A stretch of 64,000 nt of DNA, from contig CAVVVI010000004.1 of the NCBI GenBank assembly GCA_963751795.1, positions 310,001 through 374,000 on the forward strand, in the 5' to 3' direction. Source of the DNA: BOG-908 sp963751795. Lineage in GTDB: Bacteria > Pseudomonadota > Alphaproteobacteria > Acetobacterales > Acetobacteraceae. The position numbers were made by a program, and so were the translations under genes. Positions within the stretch are counted from its first letter, which is position 1, and the number at the start of each line of letters is the position of its first letter. The notes under the pieces are model-generated. The model had not been told where the DNA came from. It made no database searches and worked only from the letters and a program-made list of their open reading frames with translations. Positions 51,710-59,572 of this stretch are shown one piece after another.

Positions 51710-53863
51710 TCAGGTGCTGCGCAGCGCGTCCGGCGCGAAGGGCAGGCGGCGCAGGCGCTTGCCGGTGGCCGCGAAGATGGCGTTGCCGAGGGCTGCCGAG
51801 GCGGCTGCGGTGCCGGTCTCGCCGACGCCACCGGGCTCCTCGTGGCTGTCGATCTGATGCACGTCGATGCGCGGCGCCTCGTTGATGCGCAGCAGGCGGT
51901 AGGTGTTGAAGTTGCTCTGCTGCACGCGGCCCTGGGCGAAGGTGATGTCGCTGTAGAGCGCCATGCTGAGGCCGAAGATGAGGCCGCCTTCCACCTGGGC
52001 GGCGATGGTGTCGGGGTTGATGCGCTGGCCGCAATCGATGGCGGCGGTGCAGCGGTGCAGGCGGATATGGCCGTCGGGCGTGACCTCCACTTCCAGCACG
52101 TGGGCCAGGTAGCTGGAGAAGGCGAATTGCAGCGAGACGCCGCGCCCGTGGCCGGGCGGCAGGGGATTGCCCCAGCCGGCGCGCTCGGCGGCGAGATCGA
52201 GCACGGCGCGGGCGCGGAGATTGTGGCCGAGCAGGGCGCGGCGGTAGGCGACCGGATCCTGCCCGGCGGCGGCGGCGCATTCGTCGATGAAGGATTCCAC
52301 CACGAACACGTTGTGCGTGGGGCCGACGCCGCGCCACCAGGCGGTGGCCACGCCCTGCGGCTCGGCCCGCACGTAGGATACGTGGATGGCGGGCAGCGCG
52401 TAGGGCGTGTTGGCGGCGCATTCGACCGCATCGGGGTCCAGCGCGCCCTTCATGTCGCCCGGATCGTAGCGCGCGGTGATCGAGGAACCGGCCGTCTTGT
52501 GCGACCAGCCGACGATGCGGCCCTGGGCATCGAGCCCGGCGGCGAGCACGTCGTGATAGGCGGGGCGGAACATGTCTTGGGTGATGTCCTCCTCGCGCGA
52601 CCAGACGATCTTGACGGGGTAGGGCACGTGGCGGGCGATGGCGGCGGCCTGCTCGATGCTGTCGATATCGAGCCGGCGGCCGAAGGCGCCGCCCATGATG
52701 TGATTGTGCACGCGCACCTGGTCTGGCCGCAGGCCGGTGATTCGGGCCACGGCGGCCTGGGCGCGCACCGGCACCTGGGTGCCGACCCAGAGGTCGGCGC
52801 CATCGGGCCGCACGTGGATGGTGGTGTTGATCGCCTCCATCGGCGCATGCGACAGGAACGGCAGCTCGTAGGTGGCATCGAGCCGCCGCGCGGCGCCGGC
52901 GATCCTGGCTGGCGCGCCGTTGGTGTCGGCGGCGACGGCGCCGGGCTGGGTGCTGGCCTGCTGCAAGGCGGCGCGCAGGCCGGCGGTGGCGACGCTGGCG
53001 TTCGCACCCGGCGCCCATTGCGGGTTGGCGGCCCGCAGGCCCTGGCGCGCGGCCCAGAAATGCTCGGCGATGACGGCGACCGCGCCGTCCAGCTGCACCA
53101 CCGCGCGCACGCCCGGCACTGCGCGGGCGGCGGCTTCATCCAGGCTCGCCAGGCGGCCGCCGCGCACGGGGCTGGCCGCCACGGTGGCGATCTTCATGCC
53201 GGGCACCCGCACATCGATGCCGTAGGTGGCGGTGCCGTCCACCTTGGCCGGCGTATCCAGCCGCTTCTGTGGGCGGCCGGCCAGGCGCCAGGCGGCTTGC
53301 GGCTTGAGGGTGACCGTGCGCGGCACCGGCTGGCCTGCTGCGTCGGCTGCCAGATCGCCGTAAGGGGCGCTGCGGCCGGAGGCAGCGTGATACACCACGC
53401 CCTCGACCGCGTGGCAGGATGCGGGCTCGACGGACCAGCGCTGGGCGGCGGCGGCGACCAGCATCATGCGGGCGCGGGCGCCGGCCTCGCGCAGGCGCAT
53501 CCAGTCTCCGATGGTCGATGTCGAGCCGCCGGTCGCCTGCTCGACACCGTCGGTGGCATACAGCGCGGCATCGGGCGGCGCGGGCTCCACGGCGATCTGG
53601 TCGAGCCGCACCTCGAGCTCCTCGGCGATCAGCGTGGCCGCACTGGTCCAGATGCCCTGGCCGAACTCGGTATCCGGCATGATCAGCGTGATGGCGTGCG
53701 GGGTGATGCGGATGAAGGCGGATGGCGGCAGGATGGGCGGGCCGGAGCTGTGCGGCGCCTCGCCGGCGTGCAGCGGGATGGCGAGCAGCAGCCCGCCGGC
53801 GGCCGACAGCTTGAGGAGATGGCGGCGGGGAAGGCTGTGCACGGCGGGGCCCTGCTCACGCAT
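51710..53863 (-). CDS. Molybdopterin-binding large subunit of an aldehyde/isoquinoline oxidoreductase
   Basis: A 717-residue protein of the xanthine-oxidase family (IorB/CoxL type). A Tat signal is visible at SLPRRHLLKLSAAGGLLLAI, so it is exported folded. Cofactor motifs include GVEQATGGSTSTIGDWMRLR, NHIMGGAFGRRLDIDS and the catalytic-Glu region EPGGVGETGTAAASAALGNA. It hydroxylates N-heterocycles or aldehydes in the periplasm. The ATG at 53863 overlaps the small subunit stop by 8 bp. A cytochrome c subunit, common in acetic acid bacterial aldehyde dehydrogenases, is absent; the electron acceptor is therefore unclear. Confidence 0.88.
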   Translation of the reverse strand: MREQGPAVHSLPRRHLLKLSAAGGLLLAIPLHAGEAPHSSGPPILPPSAFIRITPHAITLIMPDTEFGQGIWTSAATLIAEELEVRLDQIAVEPAPPDAALYATDGVEQATGGSTSTIGDWMRLREAGARARMMLVAAAAQRWSVEPASCHAVEGVVYHAASGRSAPYGDLAADAAGQPVPRTVTLKPQAAWRLAGRPQKRLDTPAKVDGTATYGIDVRVPGMKIATVAASPVRGGRLASLDEAAARAVPGVRAVVQLDGAVAVIAEHFWAARQGLRAANPQWAPGANASVATAGLRAALQQASTQPGAVAADTNGAPARIAGAARRLDATYELPFLSHAPMEAINTTIHVRPDGADLWVGTQVPVRAQAAVARITGLRPDQVRVHNHIMGGAFGRRLDIDSIEQAAAIARHVPYPVKIVWSREEDITQDMFRPAYHDVLAAGLDAQGRIVGWSHKTAGSSITARYDPGDMKGALDPDAVECAANTPYALPAIHVSYVRAEPQGVATAWWRGVGPTHNVFVVESFIDECAAAAGQDPVAYRRALLGHNLRARAVLDLAAERAGWGNPLPPGHGRGVSLQFAFSSYLAHVLEVEVTPDGHIRLHRCTAAIDCGQRINPDTIAAQVEGGLIFGLSMALYSDITFAQGRVQQSNFNTYRLLRINEAPRIDVHQIDSHEEPGGVGETGTAAASAALGNAIFAATGKRLRRLPFAPDALRST

Positions 53864-54308
53864 TGGCGGCATCGTGGATGGCGGCGCGGATGCGGACATA
53901 GGTGCCGCAACGGCAGGCATTGCCGGCCATGGCGGCGTCGATCTGCGCGTCGGTCGGCTTTGGGGTGTGCGTCAGCAGCGCGGTGGCGGCCATGATCTGC
54001 CCCGGCTGGCAGTAGCCGCATTGCACCACCTCGCGGTCCAGCCAGGCCTTTTGCACGCGCGCGCCGGTGGGCAGCGTGTGCGCCGCTTCGATGGTGGTGA
54101 TGGCGCGGGTGCCGACGCTGCCGGCCTGCAGGGTGCAGGAGCGCACCGCCTCGCCATCGAGATGGACGGTGCAGGCGCCGCAGAGCGCGATGCCGCAGCC
54201 GTATTTGGTGCCGGTAAGGTTAAGTACGTCGCGCAGGACCCACAGGATGGGCATGTCGGGCGGGACGTCGACCGTGTGAGGTTGGCCGTTGATGGTTAGG
54301 GTGATCAT
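53856..54308 (-). CDS. (2Fe-2S) small subunit of the molybdenum hydroxylase
   Basis: A 150-residue two-cluster ferredoxin-like protein. The plant-type cluster is GTKYGCGIALCGACTVHLDG with the fourth Cys in VRSCTLQ; the second cluster is QCGYCQPGQIMAA and NACRCGTYVRI. It begins MITLTINGQPHTVDVPPDMP. It has no Tat signal, so it probably hitch-hikes with the large subunit. The pair overlaps by 8 bp. It transfers electrons from the Mo centre to an unknown acceptor. Confidence 0.92.
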   Translation of the reverse strand: MITLTINGQPHTVDVPPDMPILWVLRDVLNLTGTKYGCGIALCGACTVHLDGEAVRSCTLQAGSVGTRAITTIEAAHTLPTGARVQKAWLDREVVQCGYCQPGQIMAATALLTHTPKPTDAQIDAAMAGNACRCGTYVRIRAAIHDAANA

Positions 54309-54349
54309 TGGCGGGGAGTTTGGATGGGCAGTGGCGGGTAAGGCAAGGC

Positions 54350-54392
54350 GAGCGCTTCTTTTTTGAAAAAAAGAAGCAAAAAACTTTTGTTC
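54350..54392 (+). repeat. Dispersed hairpin repeat, copy 6
   Basis: GCGCTTCTTTTTTGAAAAAA followed by AGAAGCAAAAAACTTTTGTTC. Almost identical to copies 1 and 2 in the hairpin but without the GGGCTGTCGCG tail. It sits at the 3' end of the Ogt gene (its right end overlaps the stop) and upstream of the iron-sulfur gene, in keeping with a terminator role. Confidence 0.78.
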
Positions 54393-55002
54393 ATGAGGGA
54401 TGGCAGGGGCTCGGGTTTTCGTGGGCGAGTAGCCAGGCTTTGCGGTGTAGGCCGCCGCCGAAGCCGGTGAGTTTCTTGTTTTGCGCGATGATGCGGTGGC
54501 AGGGGACGACGATGGCGATGGGGTTGGCGCCGTTGGCGCCGCCCACGGCACGGCAGGCGGCCGGGTGGCCGATGCGGGCGGCCAAGCCTGCGTAGGTTTC
54601 GGTGTGGCCGGGCAGGATGGTGCGCAGGGCGGCCCAGACGCGGCGCTGGAACGGCGTGCCGGCGGTTTGCGTGGGGATCGCGTTCAGGGCCACGGGATTG
54701 CCGGCGAAGTATTGCGCGAGCGCGGTGACGATGAGCGCCGGTGCTGCGGTGGGGTGGAGTGCGACGGGGCCGTAATGCAGGCGCAGGAGGCGGTGCATGC
54801 GGGGCTCGTAATCGTGGAAATCGAGCGCGCGGAGGACGCCGTTCGGATCGGTGACGAGCAGGATGTGGCCGAGTGGCGAGGCGAGCATGGAGAGGTGGAG
54901 CGAGAGCGCGCCGGGGGGCGGGTGGAGGCCGGCGCGCGCGGTGGACGGCTTGCTTGTCGGTGGGCGTGGCGGGGGGCGGGATTCAGTGGGCGTGGGCAGC
55001 AT
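54391..55002 (-). CDS. ogt: Methylated-DNA-[protein]-cysteine S-methyltransferase
   Basis: DNA-repair suicide enzyme that removes alkyl groups from O6-guanine. The acceptor motif IAIVVPCHRIIAQN is intact, preceded by GTPFQRRVWAALRTILPGHT and followed by KLTGFGGGLHRKAWLL. The ATG at 55002 gives 203 residues with a Pro-rich N-terminal extension; the family core begins near LGHILLVTDPNGVLRALDFH. It overlaps the 3' end of the upstream Ada/AraC gene by 20 bp. Together the two genes contain all the domains of E. coli Ada, split in two. Confidence 0.92.
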   Translation of the reverse strand: MLPTPTESRPPPRPPTSKPSTARAGLHPPPGALSLHLSMLASPLGHILLVTDPNGVLRALDFHDYEPRMHRLLRLHYGPVALHPTAAPALIVTALAQYFAGNPVALNAIPTQTAGTPFQRRVWAALRTILPGHTETYAGLAARIGHPAACRAVGGANGANPIAIVVPCHRIIAQNKKLTGFGGGLHRKAWLLAHENPSPCHPS

Positions 55003-55600
55003 CGGCGGGCTCCCTGGCAGGATGGTCGGGCGCGCGGTTCGCCCGGGCGGGCGGCCGCAGCGCGGAGGGTGGGCGGCCGTAGAGGGCGAGAAACGCCGCG
55101 CCCATGCGGCGGGCGCTGGGAAAGCCGGCCTGGAGCGCGATGGCCTCGATCGGCAGGCCAGTGCTGTCGAGCAGGCGCTTGGCGCGCTGCAGGCGCAGGC
55201 TTCGGGCGATTGCGGCCGGCGAGGCGCCGAGCTGGGCGGCGAACAGGCGGGTGAGGTGGCGGGGGGTGATGCCGAGGCGGTCGGCCAGGGCGGGGACGCC
55301 GGCGGCATCGAGCGCGCCCGCCTCGATCAGGCGCAGCGCGCGCGCAACCGTGCAGCGCGTGCCCTGCCAGGCCGGGCAGAACGGTGCGGTTTCCGGGCGG
55401 CAGCGCAGGCAGGGGCGATAGCCGGCGCGCTCGGCCGCCGCCGCGGTGGGCAGGAAGGTGACGTTGCGCAGAAGCGGCTGTTTTACGGGGCAGACCGGGC
55501 GGCAATAGATGCCGGTGGTGCGCACGGCGATGAAGAAGACGCCGTCATAGGCGGGGTCTCGGGTGAGGAAGGCTTGGATGCAGGCGGGTTTGGGGGGCAT
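54983..55600 (-). CDS. ada: Ada-type methyl-phosphotriester sensor with AraC DNA-binding domain
   Basis: A 205-residue regulator. The N-terminal Ada zinc domain has four Cys: TTGIYCRPVCPVKQP and AGYRPCLRCRPETAP; the first pair includes the methyl-accepting Cys. The AraC helix-turn-helix region follows (LADRLGITPRHLTRLFAAQL and AIALQAGFPSARRMGAAFLA). It senses methylphosphotriesters and activates alkylation repair genes, here ogt in the same operon. The C-terminal methyltransferase domain of the full Ada is missing and supplied by the downstream gene. The ATG at 55600 begins MPPKPACIQAFLTRDPAYDG. Confidence 0.88.
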   Translation of the reverse strand: MPPKPACIQAFLTRDPAYDGVFFIAVRTTGIYCRPVCPVKQPLLRNVTFLPTAAAAERAGYRPCLRCRPETAPFCPAWQGTRCTVARALRLIEAGALDAAGVPALADRLGITPRHLTRLFAAQLGASPAAIARSLRLQRAKRLLDSTGLPIEAIALQAGFPSARRMGAAFLALYGRPPSALRPPARANRAPDHPAREPADAAHAH

Positions 55601-56027
55601 GGGTGTGGTGTAGCGGGTGGGGTTGGGTGCGGGCGAGGGGTTTGGGGGGATGAGGTCTGGAAATGACCGGCGTGCGCTGCTTTTGGCCGGTTAGCTGGTT
55701 GGAGGCGGGGCGGGCGATGCTGGCCGGGCATTGTTGCTGTTGGAAACTGGCTAGAACTCGGTGCGCTGAAAATCTTTTTTGGAATTGATACGCAAGCTCG
55801 ATTGCGGATAGTTCAGACGCCGCCGCGGAACCGGATTGGCAAGGTTGAGGACTTCATGGTTTTACTGCGCCCGCGAGCGACGGCGTGCGTTGATCGACGC
55901 CGCGAGGGCCGCAAGCGCGCTGGTTTTGCCGCAGCGTGGAAGAACCCGAACGAGGTCGCGCACGACAAGCATCGTCGAAAGTTTCTGGTGTCGCGCACAT
56001 CATGCGATCAAACCGGAGCTTTGAGCA
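55601..56027. other. Intergenic interval of about 430 bp
   Basis: Less GC-rich than its surroundings between 55700 and 55800. A plus-strand open frame (55802-56089) has no ribosome site and an unlikely composition; stretches such as RRREGRKRAGFAAAW hint at a decayed gene, but I cannot name it. It presumably holds the ada promoter. Nothing else is recognised. Confidence 0.5.
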
Positions 56028-56708
56028 TCACGTGTAATCCGATACACGAACGAGCGCGACCAAAGGGCCCAGTCTGGATAAGGCCTTGACGACAGGTCCG
56101 TGATGGTCTGCACCGGTTACGATGGCGATGCGACGCCCGGGATGCTGTAGAACCGCTGCGGCGATGTTGGCGGCGATCTCGTGGTCACGTCTTGCATACC
56201 ACCGCGAGACCTCCTCGCAGGGGGTGCCACGCGTCATTTGAGCCACCAATCGGTAATACTCCGTCGTCACGGCGTCATAGGGCCCTTCGGACAGGGATGC
56301 AGCGCTTGCTGTTTGGAGCAAGTTCTCTTGCTGCCGGGACAACTCGGCGATTCTTGCGTTCAGCGCCGCGGCGACTGGCGACGTGGCAGGTGATGCTGCG
56401 CTGCATGTGCGTTCGAGCTGCTTGATGTGGCTTTGCCGGGTCCACCAATCATCGGGAACGGCGCGTCCCTTCAGCTCGTCCCCGAGCCAATCGAAACCGA
56501 AAACCCGATCCTGGTAGAGCCCTTCGAGGACAATCATCTCCTGCGGGTAGTTGTGCTTCAGATAGGTTTCGGGGCGTTCGAGGTCTTCTTGTCTGATTTC
56601 GACGCCCACGAGGTCGGGGGTGAACGCTGCCACCAGGGCATAGAGGCGTGCGTAATCATAAAGCGGATTTGCGGCGAGCAATTTATGGATGCTGGGAATG
56701 ACGAGCAC
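56028..56708 (-). CDS. TraB/GumN-like hypothetical protein
   Basis: A 226-residue protein from the GTG at 56708: VLVIPSIHKLLAANPLYDYA, then YALVAAFTPDLVGVEIRQED, and near the C terminus YARRDHEIAANIAAAVLQHP with GRRIAIVTGADHHGPVVKAL. The N-terminal S-I-H, the V-x-x-E-I-R strand and the late R-D-x-x-I-A-x-N-I ... G-A-D-H-H pattern recall the TraB/GumN (DUF5694-like) group, proposed metal-dependent hydrolases. An in-frame start is awkward: a better N terminus (MSMIASVLLSGQRSLPERRT) lies in the adjacent frame, joined by removal of one base near 56709. Function unknown. Confidence 0.6.
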   Translation of the reverse strand: MLVIPSIHKLLAANPLYDYARLYALVAAFTPDLVGVEIRQEDLERPETYLKHNYPQEMIVLEGLYQDRVFGFDWLGDELKGRAVPDDWWTRQSHIKQLERTCSAASPATSPVAAALNARIAELSRQQENLLQTASAASLSEGPYDAVTTEYYRLVAQMTRGTPCEEVSRWYARRDHEIAANIAAAVLQHPGRRIAIVTGADHHGPVVKALSRLGPLVALVRVSDYT

Positions 56709-56885
56709 GCGGGTCGGTGCGGCGCTCCGGCAGCGAGCGCTGGCCGGAAAGCAGGACGCTCGCGATCATGGACATGGCACCGCGGCGTTCCAGCAAGGCA
56801 GCCATGCTACCGGCTCCCCGTTTCCAACACTCACCTTCCGGCAGCCCGCACCTTTCAAAAATCACTGTGCCACCCGCACCGTCAG

Positions 56886-56935
56886 AACCAAAAGTTTTTT
56901 GGTCCTTTTTTTCAAAAAAAGGACTGCTTGCCTTC
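56886..56935 (+). repeat. Dispersed hairpin repeat, copy 7 (compensatory changes)
   Basis: CCAAAAGTTTTTTGGTCC followed by TTTTTTTCAAAAAAAGGAC. Compared with other copies, GC has become CC/GG in the first stem and CTTC/GAAG has become GTCC/GGAC in the second, so both stems stay paired. It lies at the 3' end of the sugar transferase gene (stop at 56936). Confidence 0.78.
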
Positions 56936-58318
56936 CTACCGAGCCCCGCTAGGCCACAACACCACCCGCAACGTCTGCAACAAAATCAGCAGGTCGAACA
57001 AAATCGAGAAGTTCTTCACGTAATACAGGTCGTAGCTGAGCTTGGAGCGGGCGTCGTCCAGTGAGGCGCCGTAGGGGTAGTTGATCTGGGCCCAGCCGGT
57101 GAGGCCGGCTTTGACCATGTGGCGCTCCTGGTAGAGCGGCAATTGGGCGGCCAGTTGTTCGATGAAGGTTGGGCGTTCCGGGCGGGGGCCGACCAGCGAC
57201 ATGTCGCCGCGCAGCACGTTGAGCAGTTGCGGCATCTCATCGATGCGGGTCTGGCGCAGGAAGTTGCCGACGCGGGTGATGCGCGGGTCGCGCGCGGCGG
57301 CCCAGACGGCGCCGGCACTTTCGGCATCGGTGCGCATGGTGCGCATCTTGTAGATGCGGAAGCGGTGTTCGCCGCGGGTGACGCGATCCTGGCTGTAGAG
57401 GACGGGGCCGCCGTCATCGAGTTTGATGGCGATGGCGGCGCCGATCAGGAAGGGCGAGAAGATGACGAGCAGGACCAGGCTGACGACCACGTCGAGCAGG
57501 CGTTTGAGCGCGTTGTCGATGGTGCCGAAGTAGAAGCCGGTGGAGTAGAGCAGCCAGCCGACTTCGACGCGGCGGATATCCACGCGCCTGATCTCGTGTT
57601 CGAGGAAGGTGAGGTACTGGACGACGGGGTAGCCTTCTTTCTTGCAGGCGAGCAGGCTGTCGAGCGGCATGCCGCGGCGTTCGTCCGGGGCGACGACGAT
57701 TTCGTCGGGCAGGAAGCGGCGGGCGGCGGAGAGCACGTCGGTATCGTGCAGGATGTCGATGCCGTCGCCGGTGGCGGCGACCAGGCGGGGGTCCACATTG
57801 CCCATGGCGGCTTCATGGACGAAGTGCATCTGGTAGGTGGGCCGGCTGCCTTCGTTGCGCAGCATGCACAGCAGGTCCCACGCGCGCTGGCCGGCGCCCA
57901 CGATGACCAGGCGGCGCTGGAAGGTGCCGCGGCGTTTAAGGCCGGAGAAGATCAGCCGGGCGACCAGGCCGGAGACGCAGAAGCCGATCACCGCGCCGGA
58001 GAACAGGCGCACGCGGTTTACGGGCGAGCCGATCCACGCGCTGACGGCCACCAGCAGCACGGCGGCGCCGACCGCGCCCAGGCTGACGGCCAGCGGCACC
58101 CGGCTCAGCGATTCCCGCGTGTCGATGATCGCCTCGCGCCGGTACAGGCCCAGCGCGTAGAGCGAGACGATATTGGCGAGCGGGTAGAGGAGGGCGGCCG
58201 CGCCGTCAGGCGTGGGCCGGAAGCATTCGGGCCCCCAGCAGCCGACATGCAGCAGGATCGGCCAGACCACCAGCATCGCCGCCACGTCGAGCAGGAACAG
58301 GGCTCTGCCTGTAGTCAT
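56936..58318 (-). CDS. Undecaprenyl-phosphate sugar phosphotransferase (WcaJ/WbaP type)
   Basis: Polyprenyl glycosylphosphotransferase of 460 residues that starts exopolysaccharide repeat units by moving a sugar-1-phosphate to the lipid carrier. Four N-terminal membrane helices (ALFLLDVAAMLVVWPILLHV onward), a Rossmann-like middle (RLVIVGAGQRAWDLLCMLRN) and a re-entrant helix before the catalytic domain: KRLLDVVVSLVLLVIFSPFL, GGPVLYSQDRVTRGEHRFRI, YKMRTMRTDAE, QTRIDEMPQLLNVLRGDMSL and VGPRPERPTFI. An ATG at 58357 could add 13 residues. It is likely to feed the glycan pathway that includes the 40-49 kb operon, though it is 8 kb away. Confidence 0.9.
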   Translation of the reverse strand: MTTGRALFLLDVAAMLVVWPILLHVGCWGPECFRPTPDGAAALLYPLANIVSLYALGLYRREAIIDTRESLSRVPLAVSLGAVGAAVLLVAVSAWIGSPVNRVRLFSGAVIGFCVSGLVARLIFSGLKRRGTFQRRLVIVGAGQRAWDLLCMLRNEGSRPTYQMHFVHEAAMGNVDPRLVAATGDGIDILHDTDVLSAARRFLPDEIVVAPDERRGMPLDSLLACKKEGYPVVQYLTFLEHEIRRVDIRRVEVGWLLYSTGFYFGTIDNALKRLLDVVVSLVLLVIFSPFLIGAAIAIKLDDGGPVLYSQDRVTRGEHRFRIYKMRTMRTDAESAGAVWAAARDPRITRVGNFLRQTRIDEMPQLLNVLRGDMSLVGPRPERPTFIEQLAAQLPLYQERHMVKAGLTGWAQINYPYGASLDDARSKLSYDLYYVKNFSILFDLLILLQTLRVVLWPSGAR

Positions 58319-58478
58319 ACCACCGATACCGCCCGAAACTGTGGGGGCTTCATACACCGGCGGTTGGGATGGCGGACACCGGATTGTGAGCTTGGGCGGG
58401 CAAGCGGGGCCGCGCCGTCACCGTGGCGCCACAGCGCCGGGTTGACGCGGCCGCTGCGCGGGGCGACCTGCAAGGACG

Positions 58479-59453
58479 ATGCTCGTCGATCCCTTTCAGC
58501 GGCCCGTCACCTACCTGCGCGTCTCGGTTACCGACCGGTGCGATTTGCGCTGCACGTACTGCATGGCGGAGGACATGACGTTCCTGCCGAAATCCGAGAT
58601 CCTCTCGCTGGAGGAGCTCGAGCGCGTGTGCCTCGCCTTTGTGGCGGCCGGGGTGACGAAGCTGCGGATCACTGGCGGCGAGCCGCTGGTGCGGCGCGGG
58701 GTGATGACGCTGATGGCCAGCCTGGGGCGCCAGCTCGGCCGGGGGCTGGAGGAGCTGACGCTGACCACCAACGGCACGCAGCTGGCCAAGCACGCGGCCG
58801 CGCTGGCCGAGGCGGGCGTGCGGCGGATCAATGTGAGCCTGGATACGCTGGACGCCGCGCGGTTCACGCGGCTGACGCGGTGGGGCCGGATCCAGCAGGT
58901 ACTCGCCGGGCTGGAGGCGGCGCGGCGGGCCGGGCTGGCGGTGAAGATCAACGCGGTGGCGTTGCGCGGCGAGAACGAGGACGAGTTCGACGCCATGCTG
59001 GAGTGGTGCGGCCGGCAGGGCTTCGATCTGTGCCTGATCGAGACCATGCCGATGGGTGCCATCGATGGCGCGCGCGCGGATGCCTACCTGCCGCTGTCGC
59101 TGGTGCGGGCGCGGCTGGCGCGGCGCTGGACGCTGGAGGAGAGCGGCTACCGCACGGGCGGGCCGGCGCGTTACGTGACGGTGCGCGAGACCGGGCGCCG
59201 GCTCGGTTTCATCACGCCGCTGACGCATAATTTCTGCGAGGATTGCAACCGCGTGCGCCTGACGGCCACGGGCACGCTGTTCATGTGCCTGGGGCAGGAC
59301 GATGCGGCCGATCTGCGGGCGCCGCTGCGGCGGGGCGACGACCTGCAGGCGGCGATTGCCGAGGCGATTACCCGCAAGCCGCGCGGGCATGATTTCGAGA
59401 TTGCGCGGCGCAAGCCGGCGGTGGCGCGGCATATGAGCGTGACCGGCGGCTAG
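58479..59453 (+). CDS. moaA: GTP 3',8-cyclase MoaA
   Basis: Radical SAM enzyme for the first step of molybdopterin synthesis. The N-terminal cluster motif is TDRCDLRCTYCMAED. ITGGEPLVRRGVMT, TTNGTQLAKHAAAL and VSLDTLDAARF follow. The C-terminal cluster cysteines are FCEDCNRVRLTATGTLFMCL. The C terminus ends RHMSVTGG; the final GG is required for activity in this family. It has 324 residues. The ATG follows GCAAGGACG. It provides the cofactor used by the molybdenum hydroxylase at 51.7 kb. Confidence 0.96.
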   Translation: MLVDPFQRPVTYLRVSVTDRCDLRCTYCMAEDMTFLPKSEILSLEELERVCLAFVAAGVTKLRITGGEPLVRRGVMTLMASLGRQLGRGLEELTLTTNGTQLAKHAAALAEAGVRRINVSLDTLDAARFTRLTRWGRIQQVLAGLEAARRAGLAVKINAVALRGENEDEFDAMLEWCGRQGFDLCLIETMPMGAIDGARADAYLPLSLVRARLARRWTLEESGYRTGGPARYVTVRETGRRLGFITPLTHNFCEDCNRVRLTATGTLFMCLGQDDAADLRAPLRRGDDLQAAIAEAITRKPRGHDFEIARRKPAVARHMSVTGG

Positions 59454-59572
59454 CCGCCGCGGCGCGCCGGGGATCCGCCCGGCCGCGTTAAGTTCCTGCA
59501 ACCCAAGGGCGCGGCGCTTCCTTTTGCGGCCGTAGCACGGTAACGCCAGCGCGACCGGTTGGCGGAGGGTGT

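Noticed and set aside
55802..56089. 95-codon plus-strand frame after ada
   Set aside because: No ribosome site, overlaps the 3' end of the TraB-like gene on the other strand; possibly a decayed transposase or chance frame, but unprovable here.
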